A stretch of DNA of 64,000 nucleotides. Origin: an uncultured Halomonas sp. GTDB taxonomy: Bacteria > Pseudomonadota > Gammaproteobacteria > Pseudomonadales > Halomonadaceae. The stretch covers positions 94,760 through 158,759 of the forward strand of contig NZ_CANLFS010000006.1 in the NCBI RefSeq assembly GCF_947490095.1. Reading direction: 5' to 3'. Within the stretch, counting starts at the first letter, position 1. The number at the start of each line of letters is the position of its first letter. Shown piece after piece: positions 16,638-26,123 of this stretch. The position numbers and the translations under genes are program-made. The notes under the pieces are model-generated. The model saw nothing but the letters and a program-made list of their open reading frames with translations. It ran no database searches and was not told where the DNA came from.

Positions 16638-17939
16638 CTATCCCAGCTCGGCCCGGTTACAGAAGGCGGCAAGCACCCGCGTCAGGTAAGCCACATCCTG
16701 GCTCCCCGCCGTCTCGCGAATCGAGTGCATGGCCCACTGGGGCACCCCCACATCCAGGGTCGGCACACCGAGCTCGGTGGCGGTGATCGGACCGATAGTG
16801 CTGCCACACCCCATATCGGCGCGGGTCACGAAGCTCTGCACCGGCACCTCGGCCTCGCGGCAGAGGTCACGAAACAGCGCCGCGGTGGCGCTATTGGTGG
16901 CATAGCGCTGACTGGCATTGACCTTGATCACCGGGCCGCCATTCAGCGCGGGGCCATGGGCCGCATCGTGCTTGTCCGCAAAATTGGGGTGCAGGGCATG
17001 GGCGTTGTCGCAGGACACCATCCGGGAGGCCTGGATCAAGCGGATAAAGCCCTCCTCGCCGCCGTCGCCGAGCCGTTCGTTGACCCGCCGTAGCACATCT
17101 CCCAGGAAGGGCCCCTGGGCGCCGCAGGCACTGGCGCTGCCCACTTCTTCATGATCGTTGGCTACCAGCAGGGCACCCTGGCGGCCATCGCTGGCCAACA
17201 GCGCCTCCAGGCCGATAAAACACGAGAGCAGATTATCGAGTCGCGCACTGGCGATCAGCTCACCGTTGACCCCGACCCTGGCGGGCGGCTGCATATCATG
17301 GAGGCCCAGCTCGAAGTCGAGCAACTCGAACGCCTCGAGACCATGCTGCTCGGCGATCCACGCCTTGAGCAGCCGCGTCAGATCATCGCCCTCCCCGCCC
17401 TGCAGCAGCACCGGCGGCATCTGGGTCTGGGCATTCAGCGCTCGACCGCTGTTGGCCTCGCGATCCAGATGAATCGCCAGGCTGGGAATGATCGCCACGG
17501 GCCGGTCGACATGAAGCAGCCGCCCCTCGAGGCGCCCATCGGGATGGCGCACATGCACCCGCCCGGCGAGACCCAGGTCGCGGTCGAACCAGGGCGCCAG
17601 CAGCGCCCCGCCGTAGACCTCGACGCCCAGCTGAAGCCAGCCGGCGGCGGTCTGGGCGGCATTGGGCTTGAGCCGCAAGCCGGGGCTATCGGTATGTGCG
17701 CCGATCATGCGCAACGCCTCGAGCCGCCCCTCGGGCAGCTGCATGGCGATGATGGATGAATCGTTACGCGTCACGAAGACCCGCTCACCGGGCGATAGCG
17801 CCCATGCCTCGCGCTCATCGAGGCGCCGGAAGCCGGCGGACTCGAGGCGGGCGGCCATCATGGCGGTGGCATGCCAGGGGGTGGGCGAGCGATGCAGGAA
17901 ATCGAGAAGCCGTTGGAGGAGATCGTCCTGGGACAGCAT
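16638..17939 (-). CDS. apeB: M18-family zinc aminopeptidase
   Basis: Cytoplasmic metallo-aminopeptidase (DAP/aspartyl-aminopeptidase family), 433 residues, close to the usual 430. Metal and catalytic motifs are present: [13 protein letters not shown] near residue 85, [10 protein letters not shown] near 230, [10 protein letters not shown] near 260 and [17 protein letters not shown] near 310, with GCGSTIGPI and MHSIRE near the C-terminus supplying the last His. ATG 17939 is preceded by AGAGGA; an in-frame TTG six codons upstream is less likely. Divergent from prc. Gene symbol by analogy with pseudomonad and vibrio M18 members. Confidence 0.93.
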   Translation of the reverse strand: MLSQDDLLQRLLDFLHRSPTPWHATAMMAARLESAGFRRLDEREAWALSPGERVFVTRNDSSIIAMQLPEGRLEALRMIGAHTDSPGLRLKPNAAQTAAGWLQLGVEVYGGALLAPWFDRDLGLAGRVHVRHPDGRLEGRLLHVDRPVAIIPSLAIHLDREANSGRALNAQTQMPPVLLQGGEGDDLTRLLKAWIAEQHGLEAFELLDFELGLHDMQPPARVGVNGELIASARLDNLLSCFIGLEALLASDGRQGALLVANDHEEVGSASACGAQGPFLGDVLRRVNERLGDGGEEGFIRLIQASRMVSCDNAHALHPNFADKHDAAHGPALNGGPVIKVNASQRYATNSATAALFRDLCREAEVPVQSFVTRADMGCGSTIGPITATELGVPTLDVGVPQWAMHSIRETAGSQDVAYLTRVLAAFCNRAELG

Positions 17940-17971
17940 GGAGTCCTCTGGGGTCAAGTCAGGGTGTAGAT

Positions 17972-18000
17972 GATGGGCACAGCGGGTAAGCTGCTACAAT
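17972..18000 (+). promoter_or_regulatory. Candidate extended -10 promoter for prc
   Basis: TGCTACAAT at 17992-18000 is an extended -10 (TGN before TACAAT) lying 48 nt before the prc start. No good -35 is visible at 17-18 bp, which is tolerated by extended -10 promoters. Confidence 0.4.
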
Positions 18001-18047
18001 GGATCGCCGATCCGCGCAACTCACGGGACGGATAACGGTCAAGGGAA

Positions 18048-20150
18048 ATGAGTGTACACCAAACCGGGAGAGCTTCATTGATGAGCCCGCTTGCCCATAC
18101 GGGACGATCCATGGCCCTGCTGGCAGCATTGCTGCTGGCCGCCGGCGTCGCCCTGGCTCAGCCAGAACCCACCGACGCCCAGCGCCAGGTTGCCACCGAA
18201 ATGGCCGAATCGCTGCGCTACGGTCACTATGCCGATGTCAGCCTGGATGACAGCTGGTCGCGCCAGGCCTTCGAGCGCTATCTCGATATGCTCGACGGCC
18301 AACGCGCCTTTCTAACCCAGCAGGACGTGGCCGAGTTTCTCCCGCTGGAAGAGCAGGTCGATGACGCCCTGCTCGATGGCGAGCTGGCCCCCTTCTTCAC
18401 GCTCTATCAGCGCTACCATGAGCGCGCCGAGGCCCGCTTCGAATGGCTGCTGGCACGCCTCGACGCGGGCCTCGACTTCACCTTCGATGGGCAACAACGC
18501 CTGGAGGTGGACCGCGAGGACACCCCCTGGGCGGCGAGCCACGAGACCCTCGATGAGCTATGGACGCGCCGCCTCAAGAATGCCGCCCTGACCCTGGCCA
18601 TCAGCGACCAGGACGACGAACAGGTCGAGACCAACCTTCGTCAGCGCTACGAGGGCCAGCTCAATCGTCTGCGCCAGACCAACGCGGAAGACGTCTTCGG
18701 GCTATTGATGGCCGCGGTCACCGGCAGCATCGACCCTCATACCGGCTATCTTTCCCCCCGTCAGGGTGAGTCCTTCGACATCCAGATGCGCCTCTCGCTG
18801 GAAGGGATCGGCGCCCTGCTCCAGGCCGACGGCGAGTACGTCAAGGTCGCCAGCCTCGTCACCGGCGGTCCCGCCGAGCGGGCCGGCGTGCTGGAGCCCG
18901 CCGACCGCATCATCGGAGTGGGCCAGGAAGACGGCGAGATGGTCAACGTGGTGGGCATGCGCCTGGACGCGGTGGTAGAGCTGATTCGTGGCCCCAAGGG
19001 CTCGGTGGTGCGCCTCGACGTGGTCCCCGCCCAGGCAGTGGACATGACACGCTCCAAGGAAGTCCAGATCACCCGGGACACCGTGAAGCTCGAGGACCAG
19101 GCGGCCCAGAGCGAGGTAATCGAACTCGAACGCGATGACGGCCAGCATCGCGTCGGTGTGATCAGCGTGCCGACCTTCTATGTCGACTTCGACGCCTGGC
19201 AGGCCGGCGAAGAAGACTATCGCAGCACCACCCGAGATGTCGCCGAGGAGATCGAGGCACTGCAGCGCCAGGGAGTCGAAGGCATAGTGCTCGACCTGCG
19301 CAATAACGGCGGTGGCGCCCTCCAGGAGGCCAACTCCCTGGTCGGGCTGTTTATCGACCGTGGCCCCACTGTTCAGGTGCGCGATGCCCGCGGGCGCATC
19401 AGCCTCTACGGCGACACCGAAGCCGGCGCCGTCTACGACGGCCCCCTGACGGTGCTGGTCAATCGCCTGTCGGCCTCCGCCTCGGAAATCTTCGCCGGCG
19501 CCATCCAGGACTACGGCCGCGGCCTGGTGGTGGGCACTCCCACCTTCGGCAAGGGCACGGTGCAGACCCTCAATGACCTGAGCCACGGCGAGATCAAGCT
19601 GACTCGCGCCAAGTTCTACCGCATCTCCGGCGAGAGCACCCAGCACCGTGGCGTGGAGCCGGATATCATCTTCCCCAGCCTGATCGACCCCGACCTGATC
19701 GGCGAAAGCAGCCTCGACAACGCCCTGGACTGGGATACCGTGCGCTCGGTGCAGTATCGCGAATACGGCGAGCCGTGGCGGTTCCTGGAGACGCTTCGCG
19801 ACCGCCACCGCCGGCGCGCCGTGACGCAACCCAACTTCCGCTACCTCGAACAGCAGGCCAAGCTGAATCGCCGGATGCGCGAGGAAACCACCAGCGTCAG
19901 CCTTAACCGGGAGCTGCGCCAGGCGGAGACCGAGGCCCAGGAAGCCGAGCAACTCGCCCTGGAGAACCAGCGCCGCGATAAACTCGGCCTGGATCGCCTG
20001 GAGGAATGGACCGATGCCCGCGACGCAGAGGACGAGAACGATGAAGAGGAGGAGGAGCCGGTGGAACGAGTAAAGGTCCGGGAAGCCGCCCAGATCCTGC
20101 TCGATTACGCCCAACTCGAGAACAACTTCCGCTTCGCCCACCGAGACTAG
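18048..20150 (+). CDS. prc: Tail-specific carboxy-terminal processing protease Prc
   Basis: Periplasmic S41 serine protease that trims substrates at their C-termini and degrades some envelope proteins. A signal peptide is clear (ALLAALLLAAGVALAQ, cleavage after about residue 37). An N-terminal helical domain follows, then a PDZ domain (about 235-325, GIGALLQADGEYVKVASLV through PADRIIGVGQ), then the peptidase core with LDLRNNGGG, the nucleophile region SASASEIFAGAIQDYG and FGKGTVQ bearing the catalytic Lys. A C-terminal acidic and helical extension completes it. At 700 residues it matches the long E. coli type (about 680). ATG 18081 is an alternative start. Confidence 0.94.
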   Translation: MSVHQTGRASLMSPLAHTGRSMALLAALLLAAGVALAQPEPTDAQRQVATEMAESLRYGHYADVSLDDSWSRQAFERYLDMLDGQRAFLTQQDVAEFLPLEEQVDDALLDGELAPFFTLYQRYHERAEARFEWLLARLDAGLDFTFDGQQRLEVDREDTPWAASHETLDELWTRRLKNAALTLAISDQDDEQVETNLRQRYEGQLNRLRQTNAEDVFGLLMAAVTGSIDPHTGYLSPRQGESFDIQMRLSLEGIGALLQADGEYVKVASLVTGGPAERAGVLEPADRIIGVGQEDGEMVNVVGMRLDAVVELIRGPKGSVVRLDVVPAQAVDMTRSKEVQITRDTVKLEDQAAQSEVIELERDDGQHRVGVISVPTFYVDFDAWQAGEEDYRSTTRDVAEEIEALQRQGVEGIVLDLRNNGGGALQEANSLVGLFIDRGPTVQVRDARGRISLYGDTEAGAVYDGPLTVLVNRLSASASEIFAGAIQDYGRGLVVGTPTFGKGTVQTLNDLSHGEIKLTRAKFYRISGESTQHRGVEPDIIFPSLIDPDLIGESSLDNALDWDTVRSVQYREYGEPWRFLETLRDRHRRRAVTQPNFRYLEQQAKLNRRMREETTSVSLNRELRQAETEAQEAEQLALENQRRDKLGLDRLEEWTDARDAEDENDEEEEEPVERVKVREAAQILLDYAQLENNFRFAHRD

Positions 20151-20181
20151 GCGGCACTCCGCCTCGGCCCGGCAAGCATCA

Positions 20182-20217
20182 TAAAAAGGCCGTCGCCCCA
20201 GTGGCGACGGCCTTTTT
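20182..20217 (+). terminator. Intrinsic terminator after prc
   Basis: A 15-bp stem AAAAAGGCCGTCGCC / GGCGACGGCCTTTTT followed by a T-run, 31 nt after the prc stop. The A-run on the other side may also end the tRNA-Asn transcript arriving on the minus strand. Confidence 0.9.
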
Positions 20218-20368
20218 TCGGCTCATCGTGCATTAGCGATATCTAGCAGATGGCGACAGCATTGCCGAGGCGGCTAGCACCACCCAACAGGCAGACACGC
20301 GAAAACGCCGGAACGAGCCCAGGGCGATGATAACGACGGGAAGAATGGAGCACTACCAGGGGGAAAGA

Positions 20369-20444
<76 letters not shown>

Positions 20445-20472
20445 ATAACCTGAGGCGACGCTGGTGGGCGGT

Positions 20473-20548
<76 letters not shown>

Positions 20549-20582
20549 ATCACGCCGCATCGCTGCGATGTTGATGCCATCT

Positions 20583-20658
<76 letters not shown>

Positions 20659-20749
20659 ATGGCGTCGAACACGGTGCGTAGTATACGGATACGGACAGGA
20701 AGGTCAAGGACCCAAATGATGATTCCTGTTTCACCGATCCTAAACGAAC

Positions 20750-20780
20750 AGCGCCCGCGCGGCGAAAGCCGGCGGGCGCT
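20750..20780 (-). terminator. GC hairpin downstream of tRNA-Met
   Basis: AGCGCCCGC / GCGGGCGCT arms around a GAAA-capped inner stem, 10 nt beyond the minus-strand tRNA-Met. The following bases (GTTCGTTT) give only a weak T-rich tail. Confidence 0.5.
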
Positions 20781-20789
20781 GAAACAATC

Positions 20790-20866
20790 TGGTGGCTACG
20801 CCCTGATTCGAACAGGGGACCCCATCATTATGAGTGATGTGCTCTAACCAGCTGAGCTACGTAGCC
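20790..20866 (-). tRNA. tRNA-Met (CAT), elongator type, copy 2
   Basis: Reverse complement is base-for-base identical to the gene at 16391-16467. It precedes the Asn genes in the same direction. Confidence 0.96.
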
Positions 20867-20969
20867 TTTTCATGACATTGCTTGTCATGACATTGACCGA
20901 CCTCGGCCGATCAATGGAGACGCATTATGCACGCGGGCTCGCCGTTTGGCAAGCCCTGCATCGACGTTC

Positions 20970-21947
20970 TTATGCCTCGATATCGAGTGCGTCGCGCACC
21001 GTGGCCAGGCCGTTGTTGCCGTCACGCGCCTCGACCCCGTCGAGCCAGCCCTCGAGCACCTCGGGATTGGCCTGCAGATATTCCCGTGCCGCGTCGCGAG
21101 GCGCCTTGCCCTCTTCCATGATCTCGCCCATCAACTGGCTCTCCATCTCGAGGGTAAACACGAGATTATCCAGCAGTGCCCCCACGTTGCCGCACTCGTC
21201 GACGAAGCCGGCCCGGGTGTTGGTATAGATGGTGGCACCGCCGAGGTCGGGACCGAAGTAGTCATCGGCCCCCGTGAGATAGGCCATCTCGAAATCGGTG
21301 TTCATCGGATGGGGCTCCCAGCCCAGAAACACCATCCAGCCCTCGTCCGGGACCCTGGCGCGCAACTCGGACAGCATGCCCGCCTCGCTGGAGTCGACGA
21401 GGTCCCAGTCACCCAGGCCGAAGGCATCGTCATCGATCATCTGCTGGATCATCTGGTTGCCGTCGTTACCGGCTTCGATGCCATGGATGTTGTTGTCGAA
21501 CTTGTCGGCATGCTCATCCAGGTCGGCCAGCGACGTGACGCCGGCATCGTATACGTACTGCGGCACCGCCAGAGTGTACTTGGCCCCTTCGAGGTTAGCG
21601 CGCAGGCGGTCGACGGTGCCATCCTCGACATAGGGGTCGCTGATCGATGCCATGGAGGGCATCCAGTTGCCCAGGAAGATATCGAAGTCGCCGTTTTTCA
21701 TGCCCTGATAGGCGATGGGCACGGAAACGGTATCGATACGAGTGTCGTAGCCCAGTGCCTCGAATACCTCGGTGGCCAGCGCCGTGGTGGCCGTGATATC
21801 GGTCCAGCCTACTTCGGCGAAGTGCAGCGTGCTGCAGCTTTCCGGCTCCTGGGCATAAAGCGGAGAGGCGCTCAGGACCAGGGCGGCGGCGCCCAGGCCA
21901 AGGCCCATGCGGCGGTGAGTACGACGAGACAGGCGAGATGCGTTCAT
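20970..21947 (-). CDS. choX: Choline-binding periplasmic protein (ABC transporter, ChoX-like)
   Basis: A 325-residue substrate-binding protein of the glycine betaine/choline class (OpuAC domain). A signal peptide with an Arg-rich start and the core LGAAALVLSASPLYAQ ends near residue 33. Aromatic and acidic residues expected for a quaternary-amine cage are visible in FAEVGWTDITATTA, FLGNWMPSM and VFLGWEPHPMN. It is divergent from betI across a BetI-type operator, so choline should induce it. No permease or ATPase gene is adjacent, so the partners are elsewhere. ATG 21947 with GAGG upstream is preferred to a start 16 codons earlier. Confidence 0.88.
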   Translation of the reverse strand: MNASRLSRRTHRRMGLGLGAAALVLSASPLYAQEPESCSTLHFAEVGWTDITATTALATEVFEALGYDTRIDTVSVPIAYQGMKNGDFDIFLGNWMPSMASISDPYVEDGTVDRLRANLEGAKYTLAVPQYVYDAGVTSLADLDEHADKFDNNIHGIEAGNDGNQMIQQMIDDDAFGLGDWDLVDSSEAGMLSELRARVPDEGWMVFLGWEPHPMNTDFEMAYLTGADDYFGPDLGGATIYTNTRAGFVDECGNVGALLDNLVFTLEMESQLMGEIMEEGKAPRDAAREYLQANPEVLEGWLDGVEARDGNNGLATVRDALDIEA

Positions 21948-22005
21948 GAGATATCCTCTGGGGAAAGAACCTTGAGTATGGTCGAAACCTGTCACCTTTT
22001 TATTA

Positions 22006-22019
22006 ATTGAACGTTCAAT
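22006..22019. promoter_or_regulatory. BetI operator
   Basis: ATTGAACGTTCAAT is a perfect 14-bp palindrome in an AT-rich stretch, midway between the divergent choX (start 21947) and betI (start 22101) genes. The motif agrees with the known BetI binding site type. One site can serve both directions. Confidence 0.75.
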
Positions 22020-22100
22020 AAAAAAATGGCAAGCTGTGCCTATCCTAACCGCACATACCGGTGTGGTGGCAAGTCATCCGCATAAAAGAGGGGCAAAACG

Positions 22101-22730
22101 ATGCCCAAGGTCGGAATGGAACCCATCCGCCGCCAGCAGCTGATCAAGGCGACCATGGCGGCCATCGATGAAGTCGGCCTGGCCGATGTTACCGTGGCAC
22201 GCATCGCCCGGCATGCCGGGGTCTCGGCGGGCATCATCAGCCATTACTTCGGCGGCAAGGACGGCCTGCTCGAGGCCACCATGCGACAGATCCTGACCGA
22301 CCTGGGCGATGCCGTGGCCGCCAACCGCCAGGAACTGCGACACGACACCCCTCGCGCGCGCCTGGAGGCCATCATCGAGGGCAATTTCGACCGCAGCCAG
22401 GTGACCGACCCGGTCGCCAAGACCTGGCTGGCCTTCTGGGCCAGCAGCATGCACAAGCCGCGTCTCGCTCGACTACAGCAGATCAATGACCGGCGCCTAT
22501 ACTCGAATCTGTGCGCCCAGTTCCGCTGCCTGATGCCACTCGACGAGGCTCGCCTGGCCTCCCGCACCCTGGCGGCGGTGATCGATGGGCTGTGGCTGCG
22601 TGGGGCACTGACGCCGGAGGGATTGCATGCCGACGGCGCGAGGCGTGTTGCACTCGCCACCCTCGACCGACTGCTATCCACTTCCGATCGACCGCTTTCC
22701 ACTTCCGACGCTGTCACCACCGCCTCTTGA
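22101..22730 (+). CDS. betI: Choline-responsive TetR-family repressor BetI
   Basis: A 209-residue TetR-type repressor of the betaine genes. The helix-turn-helix is in [21 protein letters not shown] (about residues 32-52), and the start [18 protein letters not shown] is very close to known BetI proteins. The ligand domain contains [18 protein letters not shown] and [12 protein letters not shown], also family-typical. The C-terminus carries a short internal duplication ([12 protein letters not shown]) not needed by the family. First gene of betI-betB-betA, with an 11-nt gap to betB; it presumably represses itself at the palindrome upstream. Confidence 0.95.
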   Translation: MPKVGMEPIRRQQLIKATMAAIDEVGLADVTVARIARHAGVSAGIISHYFGGKDGLLEATMRQILTDLGDAVAANRQELRHDTPRARLEAIIEGNFDRSQVTDPVAKTWLAFWASSMHKPRLARLQQINDRRLYSNLCAQFRCLMPLDEARLASRTLAAVIDGLWLRGALTPEGLHADGARRVALATLDRLLSTSDRPLSTSDAVTTAS

Positions 22731-22741
22731 AGGAGAGATTC

Positions 22742-24226
22742 ATGACCACAACGACTGCCCTCCCCCTGTATATCGACGGCCAATCGGTCGACGCCACCTC
22801 GGGCGATACCTTCGAGGTGCACAACCCCTTCGACGGCAGCCTGCTGGCCCACGTGCAGCAAGCCTCCAGCGCCGATGTCGACAGGGCCGTGGCTGCCGCC
22901 CGGCGCGGGCAGCGCGAATGGGCCGCCATGAGCGGCATGCAGCGCGGGCGTATCCTGCAGCGCGCCGTCACCCTGCTGCGCGAACGCAACGATGAAATCG
23001 CCGAGCTCGAGACCCGCAACACCGGCAAGCCGATCAGCGAGACCGCGGCGGTGGATATCGTCACCGGCGCCGACGCCCTGGAGTATTACGCCGGCCTGGC
23101 CGCCGCCATCGAAGGCACCCAGATCCCGCTGCGCGAAGACTCCTTCGTCTACACCCGCCGCGAACCGCTGGGCGTCATCGGCGCCATCGGCGCCTGGAAC
23201 TATCCCATCCAGATCGCCTGCTGGAAGGCCGCACCGGCCCTGGCCGCCGGCAATGCCGTGGTCTTCAAGCCCAGCGAGGTGACCCCGCTCACCGCCATGA
23301 AGCTGGCCGAGATCCTGACCGAGGCCGGCCTGCCCGCTGGGGTCTTCAGCGTGGTGCAGGGTGCCGGTGAGGTGGGTGCCATGCTCACCGAGCACCCCGA
23401 TATCGCCAAGGTCTCCTTCACCGGCGAGGTCGGCACCGGCAAGAAGGTGATGGCGGCTGCCGGCGGTTCGACCCTCAAGGAAGTCACCATGGAGCTGGGC
23501 GGCAAGTCACCGCTGATCGTCTTCGCCGACGCCGACCTCGACCGCGCCGCCGATGCCGCCATGATGGCCAACTTCTACTCCAGCGGTCAGGTCTGCACCA
23601 ACGGCACTCGGGTCTTCGTCGAGCGCTCGGTGAAGGCCGATTTCGAGGCGAAGCTCCAGGCCCGCGTGGCGCGCATCAAGGCCGGTGATCCGCTGGATCC
23701 GAGCACCAACTTCGGCCCGCTGGTGAGCTTCGAGCACCAGGCCAAGGTGCTCTCCTATATCGAGCTGGGCCAGCAGGAAGGCGCCACACTGCTGGCCGGC
23801 GGGGAGCGTTGGGACCAGGACGACCAGGCGAGCATCGCCTGGTCCAAAGGCGCCTGGGCGGCGCCCACGGTGTTCAGCGACTGCACCGACGATATGCGCC
23901 TGGTGCGCGAAGAGGTCTTCGGCCCGGTGATGGCCGTGCTTGCCTTCGATGATGAGCAAGAGGTCATCCGTCGCGCCAACGACACCCACTACGGGCTGGC
24001 CGCCGGCCTCTTCACCGAGAGCCTCAACCGGGCCCATCGAGTGATCCATCGCCTGGAGGCGGGCATCTGCTGGATCAACACCTGGGGCGACTCTCCCGCC
24101 GAGATGCCGGTAGGCGGCTACAAGCAGTCCGGCGTGGGCCGCGAGAACGGCCTCGAAACCCTGGCCCACTACACCCAGACCAAGTCGGTGCAGGTGGAGA
24201 TGGGGCCCTTCGAATCGGTGTTCTAA
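22742..24226 (+). CDS. betB: Betaine aldehyde dehydrogenase BetB
   Basis: Oxidises betaine aldehyde to glycine betaine with NAD(P)+, the second step of betaine synthesis from choline. It has 494 residues, close to the usual 490. The catalytic Cys lies in [14 protein letters not shown] (near residue 287) and the general-base Glu in [10 protein letters not shown] (near 253). The cofactor loop is [12 protein letters not shown], and the C-terminal [15 protein letters not shown] is typical. ATG 22742 has AAGGAGAG upstream. Longer in-frame readings (from 22511) run into betI and are not real. Confidence 0.96.
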   Translation: MTTTTALPLYIDGQSVDATSGDTFEVHNPFDGSLLAHVQQASSADVDRAVAAARRGQREWAAMSGMQRGRILQRAVTLLRERNDEIAELETRNTGKPISETAAVDIVTGADALEYYAGLAAAIEGTQIPLREDSFVYTRREPLGVIGAIGAWNYPIQIACWKAAPALAAGNAVVFKPSEVTPLTAMKLAEILTEAGLPAGVFSVVQGAGEVGAMLTEHPDIAKVSFTGEVGTGKKVMAAAGGSTLKEVTMELGGKSPLIVFADADLDRAADAAMMANFYSSGQVCTNGTRVFVERSVKADFEAKLQARVARIKAGDPLDPSTNFGPLVSFEHQAKVLSYIELGQQEGATLLAGGERWDQDDQASIAWSKGAWAAPTVFSDCTDDMRLVREEVFGPVMAVLAFDDEQEVIRRANDTHYGLAAGLFTESLNRAHRVIHRLEAGICWINTWGDSPAEMPVGGYKQSGVGRENGLETLAHYTQTKSVQVEMGPFESVF

Positions 24227-24281
24227 GCACCGCGCCGCCCGGAATAGCCCCCGTACTGATGTTGCCTTGAGAGACTCTCCC

Positions 24282-25979
24282 ATGACCCAGATCCGCGAAT
24301 TCGACTATGTCATCATCGGCGCCGGTTCCGCCGGCAACGTGCTGGCCACCCGCCTGACCGAAGATGCCGATGTCTCGGTGCTGCTGCTCGAGGCGGGCGG
24401 CCCCGACTACCGCCTCGACTTCCGCACCCAGATGCCGGCGGCCCTGGCCTATCCGCTGCAGGGCACGCGCAATAACTGGGCCTTCGAGACCGACCCCGAG
24501 CCGCATATGGACGGCCGGCGCATGGAGTGCGGCCGCGGCAAGGGGCTGGGCGGGTCCTCGTTGATCAACGGCATGTGCTATATCCGCGGCAACGCCCTGG
24601 ACTACGACGGCTGGGCCAAGGCACCGGGACTCGAGGACTGGACCTACGCCGACTGCCTGCCCTACTTCCGCAAGTCGGAGAGCCGCGATATCGGCGCCAA
24701 TGACTACCATGGCGGCGACGGCCCGGTGAGCGTCACGACGCCGAAGGAAGGCAACAACCCGCTCTACCGGACCTTCATCGAAGCGGGCAAGCAGGCCGGC
24801 TATCCGGAGACCGACGATGTCAACGGCTACCAGCAGGAGGGCTTCGGCCCCATGGACCGCTTCGTCACGCCCAACGGCCGCCGTGCCTCGACGGCTCGCG
24901 GCTATCTCGACCAGGCCAAGAGGCGCCCGAACCTGACCATCGAGACCCACGCCATGACCGACGTCATCGAGTTCGAGGGCAAGCGCGCCGTGGGCGTGCG
25001 CTACCGCCGGCGGGGCCAGGAGCGGCGGGTACATGCCCGCCGCGAGGTATTGCTGTGCGGTGGCGCCATCGCCTCACCGCAGATCCTCCAGCGCTCCGGC
25101 GTGGGCCCGAGGGAGGTCCTGGAGGCCTTCGACATCCCCCCGGTGCATGTCAACGACAATGTCGGCGCACACCTCCAGGATCACCTGGAGATGTATATCC
25201 AGTACGAATGCAGCCAGCCCATCTCCCTCTATCCGGCGCTGAAGTGGTGGAACCAGCCGAAAATCGGTGCCGAATGGCTGTTTCTCGGGCGTGGGGTCGG
25301 CGCCAGCAACCAGTTCGAGGCGGCCGGCTTCATTCGCAGCAATGACCGGGAGGAATGGCCCAACCTGCAATATCATTTCCTGCCCATTGCCATCAGCTAC
25401 AACGGCAAGAGCGCGGTTCAGGCCCATGGCTTCCAGGCCCACGTGGGCTCCATGCGCTCCGAGAGCCGTGGTCGCATCCGCCTGACCTCCCGGGATCCCG
25501 AGGCGGCACCGAGCATCCTGTTCAACTACATGTCCCAGGAGAAGGACTGGCAGGAGTTCCGCGATGCCATTCGCCTGACCCGCGAGATCATCCGCCAGCC
25601 GGCCTTCGACGCCTACCGAGGCCGTGAGATCTCTCCCGGCCCCGACGTGCAGAGTGACGCCGAGCTGGACGACTTCGTGCGCGCCAACGCCGAGACCGCC
25701 TACCACCCCTGCGGCAGCTGTCGCATGGGCGAGGGCGACGATGCCGTGGTGGACGGCCAGGGTCGGGTGCACGGCGTCGAGGGGCTACGCGTCGTGGACG
25801 CCTCCCTCTTTCCCCAGATCCCGACCGGCAACCTCAATGCGCCGACCATCATGCTGGCCGAGAAGATGGCCGACCGCATCCGCGGCCGCGACGCATTGCC
25901 GAAAAGCGATGCCCCCTACCATGTGGCCGGCGACGCCCCGGCCCGGGGTAACCCCGAACGGCCTGCCGCGCACGACTGA
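24282..25979 (+). CDS. betA: Choline dehydrogenase BetA
   Basis: FAD enzyme of the GMC family that oxidises choline to betaine aldehyde at the membrane, feeding BetB. It has 565 residues. [21 protein letters not shown] at the N-terminus is the FAD dinucleotide fold, [20 protein letters not shown] is the GMC signature 1, and [17 protein letters not shown] is signature 2. The active-site His lies in [14 protein letters not shown] near residue 470. The start at 24282 matches the BetA N-terminus; its ribosome site is weak (GAGAG), which may lower its yield relative to BetB. The gap to betB is 55 nt. Confidence 0.96.
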   Translation: MTQIREFDYVIIGAGSAGNVLATRLTEDADVSVLLLEAGGPDYRLDFRTQMPAALAYPLQGTRNNWAFETDPEPHMDGRRMECGRGKGLGGSSLINGMCYIRGNALDYDGWAKAPGLEDWTYADCLPYFRKSESRDIGANDYHGGDGPVSVTTPKEGNNPLYRTFIEAGKQAGYPETDDVNGYQQEGFGPMDRFVTPNGRRASTARGYLDQAKRRPNLTIETHAMTDVIEFEGKRAVGVRYRRRGQERRVHARREVLLCGGAIASPQILQRSGVGPREVLEAFDIPPVHVNDNVGAHLQDHLEMYIQYECSQPISLYPALKWWNQPKIGAEWLFLGRGVGASNQFEAAGFIRSNDREEWPNLQYHFLPIAISYNGKSAVQAHGFQAHVGSMRSESRGRIRLTSRDPEAAPSILFNYMSQEKDWQEFRDAIRLTREIIRQPAFDAYRGREISPGPDVQSDAELDDFVRANAETAYHPCGSCRMGEGDDAVVDGQGRVHGVEGLRVVDASLFPQIPTGNLNAPTIMLAEKMADRIRGRDALPKSDAPYHVAGDAPARGNPERPAAHD

Positions 25980-26073
25980 CCCTCTTGCTGCCGGCATGGC
26001 GCGGCTCCCGGGCCGGCAGCAAGACATCCTCTCGCGTTGGCCAGCGGCGGTGATGTAAGCTACCCTGAAGAAA

Positions 26074-26091
26074 TTCAAACATCTGTTCGAA
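26074..26091 (+). promoter_or_regulatory. PsrA-like fatty-acid regulator site upstream of fadE
   Basis: TTCAAAC-ATCT-GTTCGAA is an inverted repeat with 7-bp arms and one mismatch, 32 nt before the fadE start. It fits the CAAAC-N4-GTTTG pattern known for PsrA in pseudomonads. Confidence 0.5.
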
Positions 26092-26123
26092 CCTTCGTAG
26101 CCTACTACCACCGGAGTCGCTTC

